A stretch of 18,307 nt of DNA from Hydrogenothermus sp. (lineage in GTDB: Bacteria; Aquificota; Aquificia; Aquificales; Hydrogenothermaceae): contig QNYP01000100.1 in the NCBI GenBank assembly GCA_003978675.1, forward strand, positions 1 to 18,307, read 5' to 3'. Of this stretch, positions 7,078 through 16,931 are shown piece by piece. The notes under the pieces are model-generated. The model was not told where the DNA came from and did no database searches. It saw only the letters and a program-made list of their open reading frames with translations. The position numbers and the translations under genes are program-made. The number at the start of each line of letters is the position of its first letter. The stretch's first letter is position 1.

Positions 7078-9504
7078 TTAAGCTGTTTGTTTTTTTCTAG
7101 ATTTAGTTTTTTTTGATTTTTTCTTTAACTTTTCAAAATCTCTAATTGCAATTGGAAATACTTCATCAATATGCTCTACGAACTTTAAATCTAAATTTTT
7201 TCTAACAAATGGAGGTAAATCTTCCATAACTTCATCTTTGTTATCTTTTGGAAGTATTACAGTTTTTATACCTGCTCTTTTAGCTGCCAGGATTTTTTCT
7301 TTTAATCCTCCTACCGGTAAAACTTTTCCTCTAAGGGTTATTTCCCCTGTCATTGCTACATCTGCTCTAACTGGAGTCTGAGAGTAAAGAGAAAATATAG
7401 CCGTTGTTATTGCTATACCTGCGGAAGGACCATCTTTTGGTATCGCTCCTGCTGGAACGTGTACATGGGTATCATATTTATCAAAATCTTTTGGGTCTAT
7501 TCCGTATTCTTCAGCTTTTGATTTTACATATGAAAGGGCAGTCCTTGCAGATTCTTTCATTACATCTCCTAAAGAACCTGTTAATATTAATCCTCCTTTT
7601 CCTGGCATTCTTGTAGCTTCAATTTTTAGTATCTCTCCTCCAACTTCTGTCCAGGCTAATCCTGTAACAACCCCTATTTCATCTTTTTGTTCTTTTTCTG
7701 GTACATAAATTGGTGCTCCTAAGAACTTTTTAACTGTAGCTTTTGTTATTTTGTATTTTTTCTTTTTACCTGTTAGTGCTATTTCTTTTGCTATTTTTCT
7801 TAGAACTTCATTTATTTTTCTTTCTAGACTTCTAACTCCTGCTTCCCTTGTGTAATGCCTGATTAAATACTGAAGTCCACTATCTGTAAATTCAACATAT
7901 TTTGGTTTTAATCCTGTTTCTTTGATTTGTTTTGGAATTAGGTATTTTTTTGCTATGTGCATCTTTTCTTCTTCAGAGTATCCAGGAAGTCTGATAACTT
8001 CCATTCTATCAAGTAGCGGTCTTGGAATTGTATCAATTCTATTTGCTGTGCATATAAACATTACTTCTGATAAATCAAAAGGAACTCCAAGATATAAGTC
8101 TACAAACTCTTTATTTTGTTCTGGGTCTAAAACTTCTAAAAGAGCAGATGATGGGTCTCCTCTAAAATCCATTCCTATCTTGTCGACTTCATCTAGCATA
8201 ATAACTGGGTTTTTGCTTCCTGCTTGTTTTATAGCCTGTATAATTCTTCCTGGCATTGCTCCAACGTAAGTTCTTCTATGTCCCCTTATTTCTGCTTCAT
8301 CTCTAATTCCGCCAAGAGCTATTCTTGTAAAGTTTCTACCTAAAGCTTTTGCGATTGAACGACCTAAAGATGTTTTACCAACTCCTGGAGGTCCAACAAA
8401 GCAGAGAATTGGCCCTTTTATTCCTTCTCCCTTTCTTAATTTTTGGACAGCTAAATATTCAATAATTCTTTCTTTTACCTTTTCTAAATCGTAATGGTCT
8501 TCATCTAATATTTTTTTAGCTCTTTTGAGATTTAGTTTATCTTTAGTTCTTTTATTCCACGGAAGTTCTACAAGCCAATCTAAATATGTTCTTATAACTC
8601 CTGCCTCTGCTGAATCAGGATGCATTTTTTCTAGTCTTTTTAACTGTTTTAAAGCCTCTTGTTTAACATCTTCAGGCATTTGTGCTTCTTCTATTTTTCT
8701 TTTGTATTCTTCTACTTCTTCTTGCCTTTCGTCTTTTTCTCCGAGTTCTTCTTGAATTGCTTTAATCTGCTGTCTTAGGAAATATTCTCTTTGGTCTTTT
8801 TCCATATATTCTCTAGCTGTATTTCTTATTTTTTGCTGGATTTCTAATAGCCCTACTTCTTTAAGAAGAATATCATGAACCTTTCTTAATCTTTCTATAG
8901 GGTCTATTGTTTCAAGGATATCCTGAGCTTCTTCAGATTTTACGTCTAAAATTGATGCAACAAGGTCTGCAAGTCTTCCTGGTTCATCAACACCTTTTAT
9001 TATACCTACTAAATCTGGAACAACTTGTTTTCCTAAGGAAATTGCCTTATCTAAAAGGTCTTTTACTGAATGTATTAATGCTTCAACTTCTATGCTTTCC
9101 TCAAAGTCTTCATCGTTTTCAATTACATTAACTTTTACTTTATAAAGCCCATCTTCTCTTCTTAGTTCGTCTATTTTTCCCCTTGCGACTCCTTGAACAA
9201 GGATTTTTATCCTATCATCTTCAAGTTTAACCATTCTTAAAATTGTTGCTACAGTTCCAATTTTGTATATATCATCTTCTGTAGGTTCTTCTATATTTTT
9301 ATCTTTTTGTAAAGCTAGGAATACATACCTGTCGTTGTTTTCTATTGCTTCGTTTATTGCATTTATTGAAAATTCTCTACCTACGAATATAGGGAATACC
9401 ATATATGGAAATATAACTAAATCTCTTATTGGTATTAATGGGTATTCTTCCGGTAAGTTTTGTTCTTCAAAATTTTGCTCATGAGGTTCAAAAGGTTGCG
9501 CCAT
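7078..9504 (-). CDS. lon: ATP-dependent protease La (Lon)
   Basis: This 808-residue protein is a typical bacterial LonA. An N-terminal substrate-recognition domain begins around YPLIPIRDLVIFP (about 21-33), with a coiled-coil stretch near 235-295. The AAA+ domain has Walker A GPPGVGKTS at 371-379. The C-terminal peptidase carries the Ser/Lys dyad Ser694 (KDGPSAG) and Lys737 (GGLKEK). It degrades misfolded and regulatory proteins in the cytoplasm with ATP. The last 18 or so residues are very Lys-rich, an unusual basic tail. The ATG at 9504 has GGAGG before it. A likely promoter and a clear terminator frame the gene, so it can form its own unit, and it lies directly downstream of the small heat-shock gene. 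Confidence 0.97.
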   Translation of the reverse strand: MAQPFEPHEQNFEEQNLPEEYPLIPIRDLVIFPYMVFPIFVGREFSINAINEAIENNDRYVFLALQKDKNIEEPTEDDIYKIGTVATILRMVKLEDDRIKILVQGVARGKIDELRREDGLYKVKVNVIENDEDFEESIEVEALIHSVKDLLDKAISLGKQVVPDLVGIIKGVDEPGRLADLVASILDVKSEEAQDILETIDPIERLRKVHDILLKEVGLLEIQQKIRNTAREYMEKDQREYFLRQQIKAIQEELGEKDERQEEVEEYKRKIEEAQMPEDVKQEALKQLKRLEKMHPDSAEAGVIRTYLDWLVELPWNKRTKDKLNLKRAKKILDEDHYDLEKVKERIIEYLAVQKLRKGEGIKGPILCFVGPPGVGKTSLGRSIAKALGRNFTRIALGGIRDEAEIRGHRRTYVGAMPGRIIQAIKQAGSKNPVIMLDEVDKIGMDFRGDPSSALLEVLDPEQNKEFVDLYLGVPFDLSEVMFICTANRIDTIPRPLLDRMEVIRLPGYSEEEKMHIAKKYLIPKQIKETGLKPKYVEFTDSGLQYLIRHYTREAGVRSLERKINEVLRKIAKEIALTGKKKKYKITKATVKKFLGAPIYVPEKEQKDEIGVVTGLAWTEVGGEILKIEATRMPGKGGLILTGSLGDVMKESARTALSYVKSKAEEYGIDPKDFDKYDTHVHVPAGAIPKDGPSAGIAITTAIFSLYSQTPVRADVAMTGEITLRGKVLPVGGLKEKILAAKRAGIKTVILPKDNKDEVMEDLPPFVRKNLDLKFVEHIDEVFPIAIRDFEKLKKKSKKTKSRKKQTA

Positions 9505-9539
9505 AAATTACCTCCAAAAATAATTTTATTTAGGTAAGG

Positions 9540-9568
9540 AATATACTCTATTTTTAGAAATTTTACAA
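9540..9568 (-). promoter_or_regulatory. probable sigma-70 type promoter for lon
   Basis: On the minus strand TTGTAA (9568-9563), a 17-base spacer and TATATT (9545-9540) match a housekeeping promoter. The expected RNA start gives a short leader of about 28 bases before the ATG, containing GGAGG. No heat-shock repeat element such as CIRCE was seen. Confidence 0.5.
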
Positions 9569-9591
9569 ATTTTTCAACTTTTTACTAAAAT

Positions 9592-9930
9592 TTAGAAAAA
9601 AATTCTTATTTTTACAGATGCATCTATAAAAATTTCATCCCTTAATTTAGGTATTTCCAAAAATAAAACTCCATTTTCTATTTTTGCAGTAGCTTTTGAT
9701 ATGTTAATTCCTTGTGGAAACTGGATTTTTCTTGAAAATTTTCCACTAAATCTTTCCATTGTTATAAAAGTCCCATCTTTTATAGCTCTTTTTATGCCTT
9801 TTATAGTTATGGAATATTCCTCTCCAAATATTTCTAAATCTTGAGGAAGCACTCCTGGAATATCTACTAAAACTATGTATCTATCTCCTTTATCTAAAAT
9901 ATCTACAGGAAATGTTTCAAATTTAAGCAT
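9592..9930 (-). CDS. small heat-shock protein (Hsp20 / alpha-crystallin family)
   Basis: This 112-residue ATP-independent holdase is shorter than the usual 140-150 residues because the N-terminal arm is nearly absent. The alpha-crystallin fold is recognisable from the DIPGV segment near 23-27, F..RKIQFP and the diagnostic ENGVLFLEIPK near the C-terminal side. The tail ends with an I-x-I motif (Ile108-Arg-Ile110), used for oligomer assembly. The ATG at 9930 follows AAGG, two bases after the stop of rlmN, so the two genes are transcribed together. lon lies next in the same direction, which gives a proteostasis neighbourhood. It is divergent from canonical IbpA and could be a specialised member. 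Confidence 0.85.
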   Translation of the reverse strand: MLKFETFPVDILDKGDRYIVLVDIPGVLPQDLEIFGEEYSITIKGIKRAIKDGTFITMERFSGKFSRKIQFPQGINISKATAKIENGVLFLEIPKLRDEIFIDASVKIRIFF

Positions 9931-9932
9931 TT

Positions 9933-11021
9933 TTATACCTTTGTTAATGATTGTTTAGATATAAAATTATTTAATTGTTTTTTCCTAAGTTGTCCACATG
10001 CAGCAGAAATATCTTTTCCTTTACTCCATCTTATAAATGCAGAAATATTATAATCCCATAAAATTTTCTGAAATCTTTCTACTCTTTTTTCATCTGGTCT
10101 TTCGTACTCTGAATTTTCAAAAGGGTTAAATGGTATAAGATTTACTTTATATCTTTTTTTATTTTTTCCTATTAGTTTTGCAAGTCTGTGTGCATCTTCA
10201 TCGGTATCATTTACTCCTTTTAATAAGACATACTCAAGCATAATTCTGTATCCAGTTTTAAAAGGAAGACTATTTAATGTATTCATTAAATCTTCTATTG
10301 TATTTGTTTTTGTTATTGGCATTAATTCTTCTCTTGTTTTTTGGTCTGATGCATTTAAAGAAACTGCCAGTCTAACTTGTGGAAAGCTTTTATCTTCATA
10401 CATTTTTAAAATCTGGGCTATTATTCCTGAAGAAGAAATCGTTATTTTTCTATTAGATAAACCTGCCATTCTTTCATCTGTAAAAATCTGAACTGATTTT
10501 TTTACATTATCATAGTTTGCAAGAGGTTCTCCCATTCCCATGTAAACTATGTTTGATATTCTTTTTTCTTGCTGTAGTCCAACAAACCTTTGAACTTGTA
10601 TATATTGGTCAACTATTTCTGCAGTTGTTAGGTTTCTTATTAGTCCATCTTTTGTTGTGTAGCAAAATTTACATCCAACAGCACAGCCTACCTGTGTAGA
10701 AATACATAATGTATTATGGTCTCTTTCAGGGATAAATACGCTTTCTATTGTGTTTCCATCATTTAATTGCCATAGAAATTTTATACTTCCATCTATTTTA
10801 GATTGCTCATAAGATACAAGTTTTAAAACACTTAATATTGTGTTTTCTTTTAAGTATTGTCTAATATCTTTGGATATATCTGTCATTTCATCGTAAGAAG
10901 CTACTTTTTTATTGTAAATCCATTTAGCTATCTGTTTTGCTCTAAATTTTTTCCAACCTTGTTTCCTGACCCACCTTTCAAGTTCACCAAAATTGAAGTC
11001 TTTTAGGCAGATTTTTTCCAT
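9933..11021 (-). CDS. rlmN: dual-specificity 23S rRNA/tRNA adenine-C2 methyltransferase
   Basis: RlmN is a radical-SAM enzyme that methylates C2 of A2503 in 23S rRNA and, in well-studied cases, A37 of some tRNAs. The 362-residue protein has the CxxxCxxC iron-sulfur cluster at Cys113, Cys117 and Cys120, the GMGEPLAN motif, and the two methyl-transfer cysteines: Cys106 (seven before the cluster) and Cys342 in SAACGQL. Length and motifs are normal for RlmN; Cfr would differ in detail and is much rarer. The ATG at 11021 has GGGAG before it. It lies 27 bases after uvrA and 2 bases before hsp20 in one transcription unit. Confidence 0.95.
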   Translation of the reverse strand: MEKICLKDFNFGELERWVRKQGWKKFRAKQIAKWIYNKKVASYDEMTDISKDIRQYLKENTILSVLKLVSYEQSKIDGSIKFLWQLNDGNTIESVFIPERDHNTLCISTQVGCAVGCKFCYTTKDGLIRNLTTAEIVDQYIQVQRFVGLQQEKRISNIVYMGMGEPLANYDNVKKSVQIFTDERMAGLSNRKITISSSGIIAQILKMYEDKSFPQVRLAVSLNASDQKTREELMPITKTNTIEDLMNTLNSLPFKTGYRIMLEYVLLKGVNDTDEDAHRLAKLIGKNKKRYKVNLIPFNPFENSEYERPDEKRVERFQKILWDYNISAFIRWSKGKDISAACGQLRKKQLNNFISKQSLTKV

Positions 11022-11048
11022 AGTTACTCCCTATTTTTAATTAAAAAA

Positions 11049-13799
<2,751 letters not shown>

Positions 13800-13801
13800 A
13801 C

Positions 13802-14002
13802 TTAAGATACTGCTTCTATTAGTTTTGATATTTCTTCTTTATTTAACTCATTTTTAGGATTTAAAATTTCTATACCTACAGGTTTATTATCTTCAGAAAA
13901 ATCCACAATAATGTTAGGTGTAATTTCTTTAGAATACGCTATGTTTTCTTCTAAAATCTTTATGTACAAAGCATTTGCTTCTTTATCAAAAGTTATCCTC
14001 AA
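13802..14002 (-). CDS. DUF2283 family protein, probable antitoxin-like partner
   Basis: This 66-residue protein matches the DUF2283 pattern: an opening I-x-F-D-x-E-A-x-A-L-Y-I-x segment, then a central I-V-D-F and the GIEILN signature near residues 43-48. The start is a TTG at 14002 that overlaps the stop of the DUF4258 gene (TTGA), with GAGGAG 7 bases upstream. DUF2283 genes often stand next to DUF4258 genes; the pairing suggests a toxin-antitoxin-like module in which this one would neutralise the other. That function is inference. It is followed after 2 bases by uvrA. Confidence 0.75.
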   Translation of the reverse strand: MRITFDKEANALYIKILEENIAYSKEITPNIIVDFSEDNKPVGIEILNPKNELNKEEISKLIEAVS

Positions 14003-14226
14003 AGTTTTGCTCCTCTATCAAAATATGCAGTTATTATTATATTTCTTTCAGGATTAACAACAACCTTTAACACCTTGTTATCTGCACTTTTAATCTTTTT
14101 AAAGTATCTAACTTCCGTGTCCGATATATAATCAACTTTATCTGGATTTTCTATAGTTTCTAAAATCCATTGATATTTTAACTTTCTTTCTTCTATGCGT
14201 TTTATGGCATGTTTAGATAGTTCCAT
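13999..14226 (-). CDS. DUF4258 family protein, possible toxin of a small TA-like pair
   Basis: This 75-residue protein has the DUF4258 layout: SKHAIKRIEER at 4-14 with conserved His6 and Arg/Glu residues, an E-N-P-D turn near 26-29, R-Y in the middle, and a beta strand with V-V-V and I-I-T-A-Y near the end. The fold is thought to resemble RelE/BrnT-like small RNases, but activity in this family is not established to my knowledge. The ATG at 14226 directly abuts the argG stop, and its own stop overlaps the DUF2283 start. So the pair is translationally coupled inside a housekeeping operon, unusual for an independent TA unit. Alternative: a benign regulatory pair. Confidence 0.72.
   Translation of the reverse strand: MELSKHAIKRIEERKLKYQWILETIENPDKVDYISDTEVRYFKKIKSADNKVLKVVVNPERNIIITAYFDRGAKL
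14010..14015 (-). promoter_or_regulatory. ribosome binding site supporting the DUF2283 TTG start
   Basis: GAGGAG on the minus strand stands 7 bases before the TTG at 14002, within the last codons of the DUF4258 gene. Confidence 0.6.
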
Positions 14227-15426
14227 TTATATCTTATTAGCCCTTGCAAACACTTTTAATGGTAATCCCCAAACTTTTGTGAAGTATTCACCTGCTTTAT
14301 GGTCGAACTCATCTTCAGGTGAGTATGTTGCAAGGTTTTCAAAGTAAAGACCATTAGGAGATTTTCTACCAACTACAGTTGCACTACCTTTGTAAAGTTT
14401 AAATCTAACAACTCCATTTACAAGTTTTGCTATTTCTGAAGTAAATGCATCTAGAGCTTCTCTTAATTTAGAAAACCAGAGTCCATTATAAACTAAGTCT
14501 GCGTAAGGTTGGGATATGTGGGTTAACTTGTAATGGTATGTAAATCTATCTAATACTAAACTTTCTAGCTCATCATAAGCTTTTATTAGTATTAGACCTG
14601 CTGGGGATTCGTAAACTTCTCTAGTTTTTATTCCAACAAGTCTATTTTCAACCATATCAATTCTACCAACACCGTGTTTACCAGCAATTTCATTTAAGTC
14701 CCATATTAATTTCCAGAGATCTTTGTATTCTTTGCCATTTATTGAAACAGGTAAACCTTCTTTAAATTCTATTTCTATGTATTCTGGTTCATTAGGTGCT
14801 TTTTCTGGATTTACAGTAATTTCAAAGGCATCTTCAGGAGGTTCTTGCCATATATCTTCTAGTGGACCTGCCTCTATTGCAACACCCCAGAGGTTTCTAT
14901 CGTAAGAATAAGGTTTTTCTTTTGTAGCTTTTACAGGGATACCATGTTTTTGCGCATATTCTATTTCTTCTTCTCTAGATTTAAATTCCCAGTCTCTAAC
15001 TGGTGCTAAAACTTCAATATTAGGGTCTAAAGCCCAAACTGATGTTTCAAATCTAACTTGGTCGTTTCCTTTTCCTGTTGAACCATGGGCTACATAATGG
15101 GCGTTGTATTTATGGGCAAGTTCTACTAATTTTTTAGATATTAATGGTCTAGATAGTGCAGAAAGTAATGTGTATCTATTTTCATATAAAGCTCCACTTC
15201 TCATAAGTGGCATACAATATTCTCTAGCGAATTCTTCTTTTATATCATCAACTATAGCTTCAACTGCTCCAGATGCTTTTGCTTTTTCTGGAATTTCGTC
15301 TAACTCTTCTCCTTGTCCTACATCTGCTGTGTAAGTTATAACTTCAAATCCTTTATCTGTTAACCATCTAACTATTACTGAAGTATCAAGTCCTCCAGAA
15401 TAAGCAAGAATTACTCTTTCTTTCAT
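14227..15426 (-). CDS. argG: argininosuccinate synthase
   Basis: ArgG joins citrulline and aspartate with ATP to give argininosuccinate, the penultimate step of arginine synthesis. The 399-residue protein has the PP-loop AYSGGLDTS at 8-16, the AHGSTGKGNDQVRF stretch, and the YSYDRNLWG and KHGVGRIDMVENR motifs of the family. Length and motifs are normal for the type I enzyme. The ATG at 15426 overlaps the stop of the Ppx/GppA gene (ATGA), with AGGAGG before it. It is directly followed by the DUF4258 gene with no gap. No other enzyme of citrulline synthesis lies nearby, apart from a possible ArgA-like GNAT farther along. Confidence 0.97.
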   Translation of the reverse strand: MKERVILAYSGGLDTSVIVRWLTDKGFEVITYTADVGQGEELDEIPEKAKASGAVEAIVDDIKEEFAREYCMPLMRSGALYENRYTLLSALSRPLISKKLVELAHKYNAHYVAHGSTGKGNDQVRFETSVWALDPNIEVLAPVRDWEFKSREEEIEYAQKHGIPVKATKEKPYSYDRNLWGVAIEAGPLEDIWQEPPEDAFEITVNPEKAPNEPEYIEIEFKEGLPVSINGKEYKDLWKLIWDLNEIAGKHGVGRIDMVENRLVGIKTREVYESPAGLILIKAYDELESLVLDRFTYHYKLTHISQPYADLVYNGLWFSKLREALDAFTSEIAKLVNGVVRFKLYKGSATVVGRKSPNGLYFENLATYSPEDEFDHKAGEYFTKVWGLPLKVFARANKI

Positions 15427-16379
15427 TGAAACCTCCTAATTACAAAATCTATCAAAGCTCCGTGTCTAAGTCCCCAATCGCTAACAATGATTTCTTCTTT
15501 GTTAAAAACTTCTAAAGATGTATCAAAAATAGCTATTCCTGATAGTATTACTTCTGCTCTTTTATCTTCTATTTGGGGAATTTGCCTTCTTTGTGCTATT
15601 GTTAAGGAAGATAGCTCTTTAAACCATTTTTTTACTTGTTCTTTGGTTAATTTTTTATTATGAACCTTTTCTGAGTTATAAGGAAAAATGTTATATTCTA
15701 AAGCAACTAACGTTGTTATTGTCCCACCAAGACCAATTAGATATTTGGTTTCTTTCATTTTTTCGTAGGCTTTTACTATATACTCTCTTATATATTCTTT
15801 TAACTGCTTTAATTCTTCTTCTAGTGGTGGGTCATTTTTTATAAATTTTTCTGTTAAACCAACTATTCCAAATGGAAATGAAACGCTTTCTTTTAAATTA
15901 AATTTACCATTTTCTTTAATTGCATAAGCATATTCGGTACTTCCACCACCTTGATCTATCATAACAAAACTACCATCTGGATTAACTCCATAGGCAGTTG
16001 CTAAAAATGAAAAGTATGCTTCTTTTTCTGGGTCTATAATTTCTACATCTATACCAAGGTTTTTTACCCTTTCTATAAATTCACTACCATTTTTAGCTTC
16101 TCTACATGCTTGAGTTGCATAGGCTTTTAAGTAATCTAGATGATATTCATCTGCTATCATTTTGTATTCTTTTAAAACAGAAAGGGTCTCCTGCATTGCA
16201 TCTTCCTGCAGGAAACCTGTTTGTTTTAAATTTCTTCCAAGTGCAGTAATTTTACCTACAGAAAAAATATCTTCTATAGAGTTTAAAGTTTCTTCTATGG
16301 AATCTTTTTTGTGAACAGCAGAAATTAAAAACCTTGTAGAGTAAGTTCCTATATCTATAATACCTATTTTTATAGCCAC
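15423..16379 (-). CDS. Ppx/GppA phosphatase family protein (short form)
   Basis: This 318-residue member of the ASKHA-fold exopolyphosphatase/guanosine pentaphosphatase family has only the two ATPase-like lobes. It lacks the C-terminal HD-like domains of E. coli Ppx/GppA. The phosphate loops are DIGTYSTRF (9-17) and MIDQGGGSTE. TQACREAKNG holds the catalytic acidic residue region, and GLGGTITTLVA is the late glycine motif. It may hydrolyse polyphosphate, pppGpp, or both; the sequence alone does not decide. The start is a GTG at 16379 with GGAG 7 bases before it, two residues ahead of the first conserved strand. It lies in the middle of the thrC-argG operon, 4 bases after the NIL-domain gene. 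Confidence 0.88.
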   Translation of the reverse strand: MAIKIGIIDIGTYSTRFLISAVHKKDSIEETLNSIEDIFSVGKITALGRNLKQTGFLQEDAMQETLSVLKEYKMIADEYHLDYLKAYATQACREAKNGSEFIERVKNLGIDVEIIDPEKEAYFSFLATAYGVNPDGSFVMIDQGGGSTEYAYAIKENGKFNLKESVSFPFGIVGLTEKFIKNDPPLEEELKQLKEYIREYIVKAYEKMKETKYLIGLGGTITTLVALEYNIFPYNSEKVHNKKLTKEQVKKWFKELSSLTIAQRRQIPQIEDKRAEVILSGIAIFDTSLEVFNKEEIIVSDWGLRHGALIDFVIRRFQ

Positions 16380-16383
16380 CTAC

Positions 16384-16626
16384 TTACTCCATAAATACCT
16401 GTCCTTCTAATGGTGAAACATCAACTCCTTGTTCTTCCAGCCATTTTACTGCTTTTTCAATCTCATCTTCATTCCCAATAAACTCAAGTTCAAGCCATCC
16501 TATGTGTTCTTGAACATTTGCTTTTCTGATATTTATATCTATATTGAAAGTTTTACAAACTCTACTTAAAAGAGGTTCTTTTATTTTTTCTTCTGGATAT
16601 ATAAGCTTTAACTTGAGCGAGTTCAT
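16384..16626 (-). CDS. NIL-domain protein (80 residues)
   Basis: This small cytosolic protein consists essentially of one NIL domain, a ferredoxin-like ligand-binding fold otherwise seen at the C-terminus of methionine ABC transporter ATPases and in proteins for homocysteine formation in methanogens. The visible pattern is an opening strand KLKLIYPEE, a leucine-rich helix with a Cys, IDINIRKANVQ, the strand GWLELEFIG, and the final helix-strand V.WLEEQGV. It has no iron-sulfur ferredoxin cysteines. The ATG at 16626 follows GGGGG. The gene is 13 bases from the MoaD-like gene. NIL proteins often bind or regulate around sulfur amino acids; its role here is inferred from the neighbourhood. Confidence 0.82.
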   Translation of the reverse strand: MNSLKLKLIYPEEKIKEPLLSRVCKTFNIDINIRKANVQEHIGWLELEFIGNEDEIEKAVKWLEEQGVDVSPLEGQVFME

Positions 16627-16639
16627 TATTGTATCCCCC

Positions 16640-16921
16640 TTAAAATCCTCCAGCTATAGCAGGAATAATTGCAACAATTGCTCCATCTTCAAGTTTTGTG
16701 TCTTTACCCTGTAAAAATCTGATATCCTCATCATTTACGAAGAAGTTAACGAACTTTCTAATTTCTCCACTTTCGTCTACAAGTCTTTCTTTAATTCCAG
16801 GAAATTCTTTCTCAAGGTTTTCAATTAATTCTTCGATAGTTCCTGCTTCTATCTGAACTTCCCCTTGACCTTGAGTAACTCTTCTTAAAGCTGTTGGTAT
16901 TCTAACTGTAACTTTTGCCAT
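16640..16921 (-). CDS. MoaD/ThiS-family sulfur carrier protein
   Basis: This 93-residue ubiquitin-like protein has the family pattern: an N-terminal strand VTVRIPTALR, an acidic helix, FVNFFVNDEDIRF, and the final IIPAIAGGF. Sulfur carriers of this type are activated as a C-terminal thiocarboxylate on Gly-Gly. Here one extra Phe follows GG, so trimming by a JAMM/Mec-type protease would be expected before use, as with QbsE/HcyS-like carriers. No E1 (MoeB/ThiF) or JAMM gene is in the window. The ATG at 16921 has AGGAGG before it, 10 bases after thrC. It could also be a molybdopterin-synthase small subunit, but its neighbours point to amino-acid sulfur transfer. Confidence 0.85.
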   Translation of the reverse strand: MAKVTVRIPTALRRVTQGQGEVQIEAGTIEELIENLEKEFPGIKERLVDESGEIRKFVNFFVNDEDIRFLQGKDTKLEDGAIVAIIPAIAGGF

Positions 16922-16931
16922 TTTAACCTCC

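Noticed and set aside
7404..9484. Several open frames of 60-115 codons on the plus strand inside lon
   Set aside because: They are antisense shadows of a well-conserved gene, with low-complexity Leu/Ser-rich translations and no ribosome binding sites.
9505..9591. Terminator or CIRCE-like heat-shock operator between hsp20 and lon
   Set aside because: Only AT-rich weak pairings are visible; no GC stem with a T-tract and no long inverted repeat of the operator type.
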